Assembly: GCF_000696225.1 (NCBI RefSeq)
Contig: NZ_BAWN01000004.1
Coordinates: 1-64,000, forward strand
Length of the DNA stretch: 64,000 bases
Direction of reading: 5' to 3'
From: Serpentinimonas barnesii
Lineage (GTDB): Bacteria; Pseudomonadota; Gammaproteobacteria; Burkholderiales; Burkholderiaceae_C
Below are positions 1 to 9,173 of the stretch, in pieces. The position numbers were made by a program, and so were the translations under genes. Positions within the stretch are counted from its first letter, which is position 1; each line of letters starts with the position of its first letter. A model generated the notes under the pieces. That model searched no databases. It saw only the letters and a list, made by a program, of their open reading frames with translations, and was not told the DNA's origin.

Positions 1-2105
1 CCGGCGCCCGCCCGCCCCGCCGCCGCCTCAACCGCCCCAGCCCCAGCCCCAGCCACCGAAGCCAAAGCCGAAGCCGAAGCCGCCGATAAGGCCCCATCCA
101 AGGCCGCCTGCACCACCCGCCGGTTGAAGGTCTGCCGCAAGCTGTTGGTGGTGATCAGACCCATGCGCTGCACCGCGCCGGCCCCCACGAGCGCCGCCGC
201 CCGAGCCCACCAGAACATCACAAAGTCGGCACTGTCCGGCACATCCGGCCACGCGGCGCGCAAAGCGTCCACATACCCATCGCCTAACGCCGCCCGCATC
301 GTGGACGCGCCTATAAACGGCGGGTTGCCCACTATGAAATCGGCCTGCGGCCAATCGGCCTGCCGGGGGTTCACGTAGCGCCACTGCAGCACCTGCGCGG
401 CCTCGTCGGGTACCCGCTGGCCAGTGACGGGGTGCGGCTTGAAGGCAGCGCCATCCCACCGGGTTAGAACCTTGCCGCTGGCGTCGGTCATCGGCTCTTG
501 GCGGTCGTAGGCCAACACCGCATCGCGGTGCTCAATGTTGCCGTAATCGTGCACCACCGGCTCAACCATGCTGGCGCGGCCATAAGTGCGGATGTGCCAC
601 TGCAAAAAGCCTATCCACAGCACCAACTCGGCCAGCGCAGCGGCGCGCTGGTTCAGCTCCACCCCGCGCAACTGCTGCAAGGTCACGGTCTCGCGGCCCA
701 GGTCCAGCGCATCTTGCGTATCGCCCAAGGCGTTGAGTTGGTTCAACACCTCGCCCTCTAGGCGCTTGAGGTGCTCCAGCGTCACATACAAAAAGTTGGC
801 ACTGCCGCAGGCCGGATCCAGCACACGCAGGGTACACAGCCGGTGCAAAAAATCTTTCACCTGCTGACGCGCCTCGGCCCACTTGGCACGCACGGCGGCG
901 TGGTGGCGGTCCAGCGCGGCAAAATCTTTTTTGATCTTGACTTCGGGCGGATGCGCTTCCAGCTCGGCGGCTTCGTGCGCCAGCAGCAAGGCGGCAGCCT
1001 GGGCGTTGGCCCACTCGGCGCGCAGGGGCTCAATCACGGCGGGCAGCACCAAGCGCTCCACATAGGCGCGCGGCGTGTAGTGTGCGCCCAAGGCGTGGCG
1101 CTCGGTGGGGTCCAGCGCACGCTCCAGCAAAGTGCCAAAAATAGCAGGCTCCACCTCGCGCCAATTGGCCCGGGCGGCTTGGAGCAGCAGATCGATTTGC
1201 TCGGGCCGCAGCAACAGGCTGTAACCGTCGGCGCTGCTGCCCTTGAACAGCTTGCCGTTGAATTTGAGCACGTCTGCAGTCAGCGCCGCCGAAAAACCGC
1301 CTCGGTCCATGTCGGCCCACAGGATGCGCAGCATCTGTTGCAAGGTGGCGGGGCTTGCGCGGTGCTTGAGCAACAAGTCTTGGAACGCGCCCTTGGGCAA
1401 CAGCTCCACATCCTCGGCAAACATGGAGAACAGGCAGCGCGACAGGTAGGCCGCCACCGTGTGGGGGTCGTGCCCGTCCTGCTCCAAAGAGCGGGCCAGC
1501 AAGGCCAACTGCTGGGACACCTCCCGAGTGACTTGCGCGGCAATCAGCGCCGGGTTTAGGTCATTGGGTTGCGTCCAAATCAGGCGCAGCCGCTCCTGCA
1601 CTTCTGGCTTGGCCAGGTCGGCCAGCAAGATGCGGTGGCTGCGCGGGTCGGGGAACGGCGTGTAGGTGCCGCCACTGCGGCTGAACTCGGCCTACACCTC
1701 GATCACGGTGCCCACGTCCAGCACCAGCACAAAGGGCGGCCGCCCTTCGTCGGCGGGCAAGGCGCGGGCGTAACCCTCGCCTTGGCTGCGGGCGCGCAAC
1801 AAGCCATCATCAAAGCCTTTGGTGTGGGCCAGCGCTTTAAGCTTCTTGGCTTCCAGCACGAAGTGGCCGCGCTTGTAGCAGTCGATGCGGCCCGCGCTGG
1901 TCGAGCCGTCGCCGTGGCTGAAGCTGACGGGGCGCTCGAACATATAGTCTTGCGCGGGCGTGGGGTGCGGCTTGGGCACGCCCAGCAACTCGCACAGGTC
2001 GATGACGAAGGATTGAGCCGTGGCCAGCTCGCTCGCGCTGACTCCCTGCCAGCGTTGAATGAAGGCCTGCGCCGTGGTGCTTGTCGTTGTTGTGCTTGTG
2101 CCCAT
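1..2105 (-). pseudogene. MmeI-like type II restriction enzyme/N6-adenine methyltransferase, interrupted by in-frame TAG; 3' end outside window
   Basis: The reading frame runs leftward from about 2105 (ATG; an alternative ATG lies at 2132) past the window edge and is open except for one TAG at 1692-1694, about codon 138. The N-terminal part looks like the MmeI nuclease domain: a PD-(D/E)xK-like stretch GRIDCYKRGHFVLEAKK supplies D and ExK. After the stop the same frame continues with AEFSRSGGTYTPFPDPRS, then methyltransferase motif I DPACGS (about 800-830) and motif IV NPPF (315-326). Family members are single-chain enzymes that cut and methylate DNA using S-adenosylmethionine. The stop replaces what is a tyrosine in relatives as I recall them (VYAEFS here, LYADFS there). 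With the stop the nuclease domain is separated from the methylase, so this is a recent pseudogene, a readthrough gene or a sequence error. It lies 84 bases downstream of a Fic gene on the same strand (57 bases if the 2132 start is used). Confidence 0.8.
35..81. repeat. Hexanucleotide repeat tract inside the methyltransferase gene
   Basis: On the plus strand three copies of CCCCAG (35-52) are followed by four GAAGCC-type units (58-81, one reading AAAGCC). On the coding strand this gives an Ala/Ser/Gly-rich segment just after the NPPF and ITTNS region of the methylase. Because the units are six bases long, copy-number change would lengthen or shorten a linker without shifting frame. Confidence 0.75.
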
Positions 2106-2188
2106 CTGGCAAATGATAGTCGCAGGCAGCATGGGGCAAGGGCCAGTTCAATTCCCAAAACGGAAATCGATGCCGCGTCCCGCAGCCC

Positions 2189-3247
2189 TTAGCGCAGGCC
2201 GTACCAGACTCCCCGGCCACTGCCGTGCTGATCAAGCGTGCCGCGCTCGACCAAGGCCCGGAAATGCTGCTTGAGCGTGTTGCGGCTGGCCCCGCTTAGT
2301 TTGATGGCCTCGCCGATGGTAACGCGGCCGTGCTCGCGGGCAAACTCGACGATCTGTAGCTGCAGTTCCGGCAGGGCCGCCAGCACGATCTTCTCGCGCT
2401 CGACTTTTTTCTCTAGGCGCCGCACTTGCTCGGCCAAGGAGCGCAGAAAAAACACCAGCCACGGCTGCCAGTTTGGCGACTCCGTGCGGATCGTGCCTTG
2501 GGTCTGCCGCAGCGCTTTGTAATAGGCTTCCTTGCTCTGCTCGATCACACTCTCCAGCGAGCTGTAAGGCACGTAGGCATAACCGGCCTGCACAAGCAGC
2601 AGCGTGGTCAACACGCGGGAGAGTCGCCCGTTGCCGTCCTGAAACGGATGGATCTCCAGGAACACGACGATGCACAGGGCAATCATCAGCAGCGGGTGCA
2701 AGCGGGCCCCATCCTGGCGTTGGCGCTCCTGGTTCACCCAGGCGACCAGCTCCGCCATCAGGCGGGGCGTGTCGAAAGGCGCGGCCGTCTGAAACACAAT
2801 TCCAATCTGCGCGCCGGTTTCGTCGAAAGCGGCGACGCTGTTCGAGTGGGTCTTGTAATTGCCGCGATGCCAACTGTCCTTCTCGCTGTAGCGCAGCAGG
2901 ATCTGGTGCAACTGCTTGAGGTGGTTCTCGGTGAACGCAATATCCCGCCAAGACGAGAACACCAAGTCCATCAGTTCGGCGTAGCCGGCCACCTCCTGCT
3001 CGTCGCGGCTGGCGAAGGACTGGATTTCTAGGTTCGACAGCAACTGCTCCACCTCGCGGTCGGTCAGCTTGCTGCCCTCTATGCGGGTCGATGAGCCGAT
3101 GCTCTCGATGGTGGCCACGCGGCGCAATGCCGACAGGCGGTCGGGTGCGAGCGTGCCCAAGGCGCGCCAAGCGCCCTTGAACTCTTCGATCCTGGCGATG
3201 AGGCTCAGGATCTCCGGGGTGATCTGAATGGCGTCGGCTCGCAGCAT
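2189..3247 (-). CDS. Fic domain protein (probable AMPylator) with C-terminal winged helix
   Basis: The 352-residue product carries the Fic active-site motif HPFQDGNGRLSR (about residues 199-210), which in this family transfers AMP, or another nucleotide moiety, to hydroxyl side chains of target proteins. Near residues 52-57 the sequence STRIEG matches the (S/T)xxxE(G/N) inhibitory helix, here N-terminal to the Fic core, so activity is probably auto-inhibited. The last 60 or so residues (VTIGEAIKLSGASRNTLKQH) look like a winged helix-turn-helix, as in the Fic/DUF4172-type proteins often found near restriction systems. The ATG at 3247 starts the conserved N-terminus. The next gene on the strand is the MmeI-like gene 84 bases downstream, so the two may be co-transcribed. 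The target is unknown. Confidence 0.9.
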   Translation of the reverse strand: MLRADAIQITPEILSLIARIEEFKGAWRALGTLAPDRLSALRRVATIESIGSSTRIEGSKLTDREVEQLLSNLEIQSFASRDEQEVAGYAELMDLVFSSWRDIAFTENHLKQLHQILLRYSEKDSWHRGNYKTHSNSVAAFDETGAQIGIVFQTAAPFDTPRLMAELVAWVNQERQRQDGARLHPLLMIALCIVVFLEIHPFQDGNGRLSRVLTTLLLVQAGYAYVPYSSLESVIEQSKEAYYKALRQTQGTIRTESPNWQPWLVFFLRSLAEQVRRLEKKVEREKIVLAALPELQLQIVEFAREHGRVTIGEAIKLSGASRNTLKQHFRALVERGTLDQHGSGRGVWYGLR

Positions 3248-3380
3248 GAACCAATACTACACCCATTTACACCCAATACCGCGCCGGCACAAATCGGCGC
3301 GTCTGACTACATGGTGGCTACATGGCGTCCAAGCAACAAAAAAGGCCAGTCCGAAAACCTGCCTAAGTTGTTGATTTATT

Positions 3381-3459
<79 letters not shown>

Positions 3460-3586
3460 GTCTGGCAATCTCTGCGGCAGGGTTGCCGTGGCAAGGTCAG
3501 GCAGGCTGGGCAAGCCGTTTTGCCTGACACATGGCGCAGAAACACACAAAGCCGGGATTTTATCTCTTGCGCCACCGACTTGGGCT

Positions 3587-4612
3587 TTATTGCCGCGGCT
3601 GGCTCAGGGCGTTGCCCACCAGCTTGGCCGTGATGTCCACGATCTGGATCATGCGCTCGTAGGGCATGCGCTGCGGGCCGATCACGCCCAGGGTGCCCAC
3701 CACGGTGCCATCTACGGTGTAGGGGGCACTGACCACCGACAAATCCTCGAAGGGCACGCCGCCTTGGCTGTCGCCACCGATGTAGATGCGCACCCCATCG
3801 GCCTGGTGCGAGACTTCAAGCAGGCGCATGAGCTGTGTTTTTTGCTCGAACAGGTCAAAAAGGCGCCGCAACTGCCCCAGGTCGTGCGTGAAATCGCTCA
3901 CCGACAGCAGGTTGCGTTCGCCTGCCACCACCACGGCGTCTTGTTGCGCATCCGACTCGCTGCCCAGCTCGACCGCTTGCAGCATGAGGGAGGAAATTTC
4001 ACCGCGCAGGCTCTCGACCTCGGTGCGCAGGCGGTCGCGCACTTCGGTCAGCGTCAGGCCCGCGTAATGGGCGTTGAGAAAGTTGGCGGCTTCTTGCAGT
4101 CGGCTTTGCTCCAGTTCGGTCTGGGTGTGGATGACGTGGTTTTGCACCTCGCCATCGGGCGAGACCAAAATCACCAGCACGCGCCGTTGCGACAGGCTGA
4201 GAAATTCGATGTGCCTAAACACGCTGGCGCGCTTGGGCACCCGCACCACCCCGACGAAATGCGACAGGCTGGAGAGCAGTTGCGCCGCCTGGTTGATCAC
4301 CTGCCGCGGTTGTTCGCCTTGCAAGGTGGCTGGGGGCATGGCATCGACGGCCTGCATGTCGTCGCGGCGGGCGGTGAGCATGGTGTCGACGAACAGGCGG
4401 TAGCCGCGCGCGGTGGGCACCCGGCCGGCCGAGGTGTGCGGGCTGGCGATCAGGCCCAGCTCTTCCAGGTCGCTCATCACGTTGCGCACGGTGGCGGGCG
4501 ACAACTCCAGCCCGGCCGCGCGCGCGAGGGTGCGCGAACCCACCGGTTGGCCGTCGGCAATGTAGCGTTCTACCAAGGCTTTGAGTAAGAGCTTGGAGCG
4601 GTCATCGAGCAT
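3587..4612 (-). CDS. hrcA: Heat-inducible transcription repressor HrcA
   Basis: The 341-residue protein has the family's N-terminal winged helix ([20 protein letters not shown] and [17 protein letters not shown]) and the C-terminal GAF-like sensor region ending in [15 protein letters not shown]. HrcA binds CIRCE operators and represses groESL/dnaK operons; GroEL controls its activity. It is transcribed divergently from nadK, with only 36 bases between the start codons. I saw no CIRCE palindrome in this gap, so autoregulation through a local CIRCE is not supported. Confidence 0.95.
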   Translation of the reverse strand: MLDDRSKLLLKALVERYIADGQPVGSRTLARAAGLELSPATVRNVMSDLEELGLIASPHTSAGRVPTARGYRLFVDTMLTARRDDMQAVDAMPPATLQGEQPRQVINQAAQLLSSLSHFVGVVRVPKRASVFRHIEFLSLSQRRVLVILVSPDGEVQNHVIHTQTELEQSRLQEAANFLNAHYAGLTLTEVRDRLRTEVESLRGEISSLMLQAVELGSESDAQQDAVVVAGERNLLSVSDFTHDLGQLRRLFDLFEQKTQLMRLLEVSHQADGVRIYIGGDSQGGVPFEDLSVVSAPYTVDGTVVGTLGVIGPQRMPYERMIQIVDITAKLVGNALSQPRQ

Positions 4613-4633
4613 GGGAAGATTTTAAGCAGCTTG

Positions 4634-4642
4634 TGCTTTAAT
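4634..4642 (+). promoter_or_regulatory. Extended -10 promoter for nadK, start site at or near the ATG
   Basis: TGCTTTAAT (TGn at 4634-4636, TTTAAT at 4637-4642) fits an extended -10 element. A transcript starting about seven bases downstream would begin at the nadK ATG (4649), which has no good ribosome binding site. A consensus -35 is not visible. This is a pattern-based proposal only. Confidence 0.4.
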
Positions 4643-4648
4643 TTAAGC

Positions 4649-5569
4649 ATGGATTCGCAAAGTCGCTCACCCGCTGCACCACCACCCCCGGCGCAACTGC
4701 GCTTTCGCCACGTGGCGGTGATCGGCAAGTACAACGCCGTGGGCTCGCGCGGCGCCATCGACACCCTGGCGCATTTTTTGTTGCAACAAGGTTGCGCCGT
4801 CAGCCTGGAGCGCGAAACCGCCCTCAACACCGGGCTGGAGCAGCACCCGGTGCTCGATGTGAGCGAGATCGGCCAGCACTGCGATCTGGCGCTGGTGCTG
4901 GGTGGCGACGGCACCATGCTGGGCGTTGGGCGCCAGTTGGCGCGCCAGCAGGTGCCGCTGGTGGGCATCAACCAGGGCCGCTTGGGCTTTATCACCGACA
5001 TCCCTTGGGAAGGCTACGCCCCGGTGCTGCAAGCCATGCTGCACGGCGAGTTTGTGCAGGACCGGCGCGACCTGATTCAGGCCGAGGTCTGGCGCGACGG
5101 TGCCTGCATTTTCGAGACCATCGCCATGAACGATGTGGTGGTCAACCGTGGCAGCGCGCCCAGCATGGTGGAGCTGCGGGTGGAGGTCGATGGCCATTTT
5201 GTGGCCAAGCAGCGCGCCGACGGGCTGGTGATCGCCACGCCCACGGGTTGCACCGCTTATGCTTTGTCGGCTGGCGGGCCGCTGCTGCACCCGGCCATCG
5301 ACGGCTGGATCATGGCGCCCATTGCACCGCACACGCTCACCAACCGCCCCATCGTGCTGCCGGCCAGCGGCGAGATCGCGGTCGAGGTGGTCTCGGGGCG
5401 CGACGCCAGCGCCCACTTTGATATGCAAAGTTTTACCAGCCTGCTGCACGGCGACCGCATCGTGGTGCGGCGTGCGGCGCACCAGTTGTGCCTGCTGCAC
5501 CCACTGGGCTGGAGTTTTTTTGACACCTTGCGGCGCAAGCTGCACTGGACCGAAGGGGGTGTGGGTTGA
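4649..5569 (+). CDS. nadK: NAD kinase
   Basis: ATP-dependent phosphorylation of NAD to NADP. The 306-residue product has the catalytic GGDGT motif ([15 protein letters not shown], near residues 86-100) and the family signature around [18 protein letters not shown] chose the ATG at 4649; an in-frame TTG six codons upstream (4631) is possible but would leave almost no leader to the divergent hrcA. The stop overlaps the recN start (TTGA), and recN and rapZ follow in the same direction, so the three form an operon. Confidence 0.95.
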   Translation: MDSQSRSPAAPPPPAQLRFRHVAVIGKYNAVGSRGAIDTLAHFLLQQGCAVSLERETALNTGLEQHPVLDVSEIGQHCDLALVLGGDGTMLGVGRQLARQQVPLVGINQGRLGFITDIPWEGYAPVLQAMLHGEFVQDRRDLIQAEVWRDGACIFETIAMNDVVVNRGSAPSMVELRVEVDGHFVAKQRADGLVIATPTGCTAYALSAGGPLLHPAIDGWIMAPIAPHTLTNRPIVLPASGEIAVEVVSGRDASAHFDMQSFTSLLHGDRIVVRRAAHQLCLLHPLGWSFFDTLRRKLHWTEGGVG

Positions 5570-7221
5570 GCTGGCAACGCATGGCGCTGCGCGACTTTGT
5601 GATCGTGCGCGAACTGGAACTGGATTTGAGCCGCGGCTTTACCGTGCTCACCGGAGAGACCGGGGCGGGCAAGTCGATTTTGATTGACGCGCTGCAACTG
5701 GCCTTGGGCGCGCGCGCCGATGCCTCGGTGGTGCGCGAGGGCGCGGCGCGGGCCGAGATCGTGGCCGAGTTCGAACCCACGCCCGCTGCGCTGCTCTGGC
5801 TGGCCGAGCAGGGCTTCGAGGGCGAGGTGGGCGAACCCTTGCGGCTCAAGCGCCAGCTCGACGCCCAAGGCCGCAGCCGGGCTTGGATCAATGGCAGCGC
5901 CGCCAGCGCGACCCAGTTGCGCGAGCTGGGCGAATTGCTGCTCGACATCCACGGCCAGCACGCCTGGCAGAGCCTGACGCGGCCCGAGGCGGTGCGCCTG
6001 CTGCTCGACGACTACGCCCGCATCGACTCCCGCAGCCTGCGCCAGCTCTGGAGCGACTGGCGCAGCGCACAGCGCAGCCTAGAGCAAGCGCACACGCAGC
6101 AGAGCCAGTTGCAGCAGGAGCGCGAACGCCTGCAATGGCAAATGGGCGAGCTCGAACGCCTGGCCCCGCAGCCGGGCGAATGGGAAGAACTCAACCTGCA
6201 ACACGGCCGGCTGGCGCACGCCCAGGCGCTGCTGGAGGCGGCGCAAACGGCGCTGCTTTGCCTGAGCGAAGACGAAGCCAGCGCCCGCACCTTGCTGCAC
6301 CGCGCCGCGCAGGCGCTGCAAGCGCAGCAACACGTGGAGCCGCGCTACCAGGGGCTGGCCGAGCTGCTGGCCAGCGCGCTGGCGCAGGTGGACGACGCCT
6401 GCCACGACCTGCAGCAGCACGCCCAGCGCAGCGAGCTCGACCCGGCGGCGCTGCAGGCGCTGGACCAGCGCCTAGGCCTGTGGTTGGCGCTGGCGCGGCG
6501 CTTGCGCTGCGAGCCGCAGGCGCTGGCCGAGCGGCTGCAAGCCTGCCGCCAGGCGCTGGCCGAACTCGAACGCAGCGCCGACCTGGCTGCACTTGAGGCG
6601 ACCGAAAGCGCCGCCAAGGCGCGCTTTCGCGCCGAAGCCGAGCGCCTGAGCGCCCTGCGGCTGGAGGCCGGCGCCCGGCTCGGGCAAGCCATCACGCAGG
6701 CCATGCAGGGCCTGGGCATGGCCGGCGGGCGCTTCGAGGTGCGGCTGCAAGCCTTGCCCGAGCCGCAGGCGCATGGGCTAGACCAAGTCGAATTTTTGGT
6801 GGCCGCGCACCCCGGCAGCACGCCGCGCCCGGTGGGCAAGGTGGCATCGGGGGGCGAGTTGTCGCGCATCGCGCTGGCGATTTCGGTTTGCACCAGCGAG
6901 GTCGGCAGCGCCCCGACGCTGATTTTTGACGAGGTCGACAGCGGCATCGGCGGCGCGGTGGCGCACACCGTGGGCCAGCTCATGCGCCGCCTCGGGCACG
7001 ACCGCCAGGTGCTGGCCGTAACGCATCTGCCGCAGGTCGCGGCCTGCGCGCACCAGCATCTGCGCGTGAGCAAAGGGCAAGACGCGCACGGCAGCAGCAG
7101 CCAGGTCGAGCCCCTAGACGGGGAGCAACGGGTAGCCGAAGTGGCGCGCATGCTCGGCGGCCAGCAACTCACCGCCACCACTTTGGCGCACGCCCAGGAG
7201 CTGCTGTGCAACTCGTCCTGA
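5566..7221 (+). CDS. recN: DNA repair protein RecN
   Basis: SMC-like ATPase acting in double-strand break repair. The 551-residue chain has Walker A GETGAGKS (residues 30-37), a long Ala/Gln/Leu/Arg-rich coiled-coil middle (about 170-390), and the C-terminal ABC signature ([13 protein letters not shown]) plus Walker [13 protein letters not shown]. The start is a TTG overlapping the nadK stop by four bases (TTGA), giving [14 protein letters not shown], which aligns with family N-termini; an ATG at 5581 would also keep the core. Its 3' end overlaps rapZ by 16 bases. Confidence 0.95.
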   Translation: MSWQRMALRDFVIVRELELDLSRGFTVLTGETGAGKSILIDALQLALGARADASVVREGAARAEIVAEFEPTPAALLWLAEQGFEGEVGEPLRLKRQLDAQGRSRAWINGSAASATQLRELGELLLDIHGQHAWQSLTRPEAVRLLLDDYARIDSRSLRQLWSDWRSAQRSLEQAHTQQSQLQQERERLQWQMGELERLAPQPGEWEELNLQHGRLAHAQALLEAAQTALLCLSEDEASARTLLHRAAQALQAQQHVEPRYQGLAELLASALAQVDDACHDLQQHAQRSELDPAALQALDQRLGLWLALARRLRCEPQALAERLQACRQALAELERSADLAALEATESAAKARFRAEAERLSALRLEAGARLGQAITQAMQGLGMAGGRFEVRLQALPEPQAHGLDQVEFLVAAHPGSTPRPVGKVASGGELSRIALAISVCTSEVGSAPTLIFDEVDSGIGGAVAHTVGQLMRRLGHDRQVLAVTHLPQVAACAHQHLRVSKGQDAHGSSSQVEPLDGEQRVAEVARMLGGQQLTATTLAHAQELLCNSS

Positions 7222-8072
7222 TCACCGGCATGTCGGGCTCGGGCAAATCGGTGGCCCTGCACGCGCTCGAAGACGCCGGCTTTTACTGCGTAGACAACCT
7301 GCCGCCCGATCTGCTGGAGCCGCTGATCGAGCTGCAGCAGGCCGAAGCCACCGAGCGCGTGGCGGTGGCCATCGACGTGCGCAGCGCCCGCGCCCTGCCC
7401 ACCCTGCCCTTGCGGCTGCGCCAGTTGCGCGAGCGCGGCCTGCCGCTGACGGTGCTGTTCCTCGACACCAGCACCGAAACCCTGGTGCGCCGCTTCTCCG
7501 AAACCCGGCGCCTGCACCCGCTCTCGCTCAAAGACAGCAGCGACCAGCGCCGCGCCTTGTTCGAGGCGATCGAGCTCGAGCGCGAGCTGCTCAGCAGCCT
7601 GCGCGATCTGGCCCAGGTGCTCGACACCAGCCAGCTCAAGGCCGCGCACCTGCGCAGCTCGGTCAAGGCGCTGCTGCAACTGGCCCCGGCCCGGCTCACG
7701 CTGGTGTTCGAGTCTTTTGCCTTTAAGCGCGGGGTGCCAATGGACGCCGATTTTGTGTTCGACGTGCGCATGTTGCCCAACCCGCATTACGAACCCGAGC
7801 TGCGCCTGCTAACCGGACGCGATGGCCCCGTGGCCAAATTTTTGCTGGCCGAAGCCGAAGTCGCTGCCATGCAAGAGCAGATCGGGGGCTTTTTGCAACA
7901 CTGGCTGCCACGGCTGGAGGCGGATCATCGCAGCTACGTCACGGTGGCCATCGGCTGCACCGGCGGGCAGCACCGCTCGGTGTATCTGGTCGAGCGCCTG
8001 GCCGAGCGCTTTGCGGGTCTGGCCAGCGTGCAAATCCGGCACCGCGAACTTGACGCCTTGCAGCACCCCTAG
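7206..8072 (+). CDS. rapZ: RNase adapter protein RapZ (P-loop nucleotide-binding)
   Basis: The 288-residue product has Walker A GMSGSGKS near residue 8 and the conserved C-terminal block [20 protein letters not shown]. In enteric bacteria RapZ guides RNase E to small RNAs that control amino-sugar synthesis; in betaproteobacteria the role is less defined. The GTG start lies inside the end of recN, typical of translational coupling. It ends with TAG (8070-8072) at the normal family length, which shows that TAG works as a stop in this genome. It converges on mutY. Confidence 0.93.
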   Translation: MQLVLITGMSGSGKSVALHALEDAGFYCVDNLPPDLLEPLIELQQAEATERVAVAIDVRSARALPTLPLRLRQLRERGLPLTVLFLDTSTETLVRRFSETRRLHPLSLKDSSDQRRALFEAIELERELLSSLRDLAQVLDTSQLKAAHLRSSVKALLQLAPARLTLVFESFAFKRGVPMDADFVFDVRMLPNPHYEPELRLLTGRDGPVAKFLLAEAEVAAMQEQIGGFLQHWLPRLEADHRSYVTVAIGCTGGQHRSVYLVERLAERFAGLASVQIRHRELDALQHP

Positions 8073-8093
8073 CGCCTAGGCGCCCGGCGCAGG

Positions 8094-9164
8094 CTACAGG
8101 TTTTCCAGCAACCAGGCGCGGATCGGGGCTGGCAGCGCGATGGGCTGCTGCGCTGGATGCTGCTGCGGCTTGCCCAAGGTGTGCACCCAGCGCCCCGGCC
8201 CGTCGGCGATAGGGTCCTGCGCACCCGCAGCCCATTGCCACTGCACCGGGTGCAGGCGCAGCTCGCGGTGCGTCAGGCTGTGCGGGATGACCGGATGCAG
8301 GATCGGCGTCTGGCCAGCGCCCACCCCCGGCGGCGCTTGCAGCGCGGCCTGCTCGGCGTGCAAGACCGGCGGCGCGTACAAGCCGGCCCAAATGCCACGC
8401 GGCGGGCGCTGCTGCAGCCAGATGGCCCCGTCGGGGCGGCGCAGCAGCAGCAGCCACCAGTCCTCGTGGCGGCGCGGGCTGCGGCGCGATTTTTGTGGCA
8501 GCTCTGCCACGCGCTGCTGTGCCAGCGCTTGGCAGTATGCGGCGGCGGGGCAATCGGAGCAGCGCGGCCGACTGCGGGTGCAGATTTGCGCCCCCAAGTC
8601 CATCAGGCCTTGGGTGTAGGCGGCCATGTCAGCGGCGCTGGCTTGTGGGGCCAGCAGCGCTTGGGCCTGCTGCCAGAGCACGCGCTTGGTGGGCGCGTGC
8701 GCCAGATCGCCCTCAAAGGCCAGCAGCCGCGCCAGCAGGCGCTGCGCGTTGCCGTCCAAAATCGACACCCGCTCACCAAAGCAAAAGGCCGCAATCGCCG
8801 CCGCCGTGCTGGCCCCGATGCCGGGCAGGCGCTGCAGCTCGGCCGCCGTGCTAGGCCAGTGCCCGCCCTGCTGCACCAGCTGGCGCGCGCAGGCGTGCAA
8901 GTGGCGCGCCCGGCTGTAATAGCCCAGCCCGCTCCAATGCGCCAGCACCTCGTCCGGCTCGGCCTGGGCCAGTGCGTTCAAATGCGAAAAGCGCTGCAAA
9001 AAACGCTGGTAATAGGGCAGCACGGTAGCGACCTGGGTTTGCTGCAGCATGATTTCAGACAGCCAAACCCGGTATGGGTCGCGCGTGCCCTGCCAAGGCA
9101 GGTGGTGGCGGCCGTGGCGGCGCTGCCACGCCACCAGCGTGTCAAAAAAATCCGCCGGCTCCAC
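8094..9164 (-). CDS. mutY: A/G-specific adenine DNA glycosylase MutY
   Basis: Removes adenine mispaired with 8-oxoguanine. The 356-residue protein has the substrate-recognition segment LSEIMLQQTQV, the helix-hairpin-helix LQRLPGIGASTAAAI followed by the catalytic Asp in ILDGNAQR, the [4Fe-4S] ligands C-x6-C-x2-C-x5-C (CTRSRPRCSDCPAAAYC) and a C-terminal NUDIX-like domain that reads 8-oxoG. A GTG at 9164 gives the conserved N-terminus (FFDTLVAWQRRHGRHHLPWQ). Nine bases separate it from the dynamin-like gene upstream. Together with mutM it covers the two DNA-level arms of the GO repair system. Confidence 0.95.
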   Translation of the reverse strand: MEPADFFDTLVAWQRRHGRHHLPWQGTRDPYRVWLSEIMLQQTQVATVLPYYQRFLQRFSHLNALAQAEPDEVLAHWSGLGYYSRARHLHACARQLVQQGGHWPSTAAELQRLPGIGASTAAAIAAFCFGERVSILDGNAQRLLARLLAFEGDLAHAPTKRVLWQQAQALLAPQASAADMAAYTQGLMDLGAQICTRSRPRCSDCPAAAYCQALAQQRVAELPQKSRRSPRRHEDWWLLLLRRPDGAIWLQQRPPRGIWAGLYAPPVLHAEQAALQAPPGVGAGQTPILHPVIPHSLTHRELRLHPVQWQWAAGAQDPIADGPGRWVHTLGKPQQHPAQQPIALPAPIRAWLLENL

Positions 9165-9173
9165 CGATGGGCT

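Noticed and set aside
35-81. CRISPR-like repeats
   Set aside because: The units are six-base tandem repeats without spacers inside a coding frame; no CRISPR array or cas gene is in the window.
4613-4648. CIRCE operator at hrcA
   Set aside because: The short gap has no TTAGCACTC-N9-GAGTGCTAA-like palindrome.
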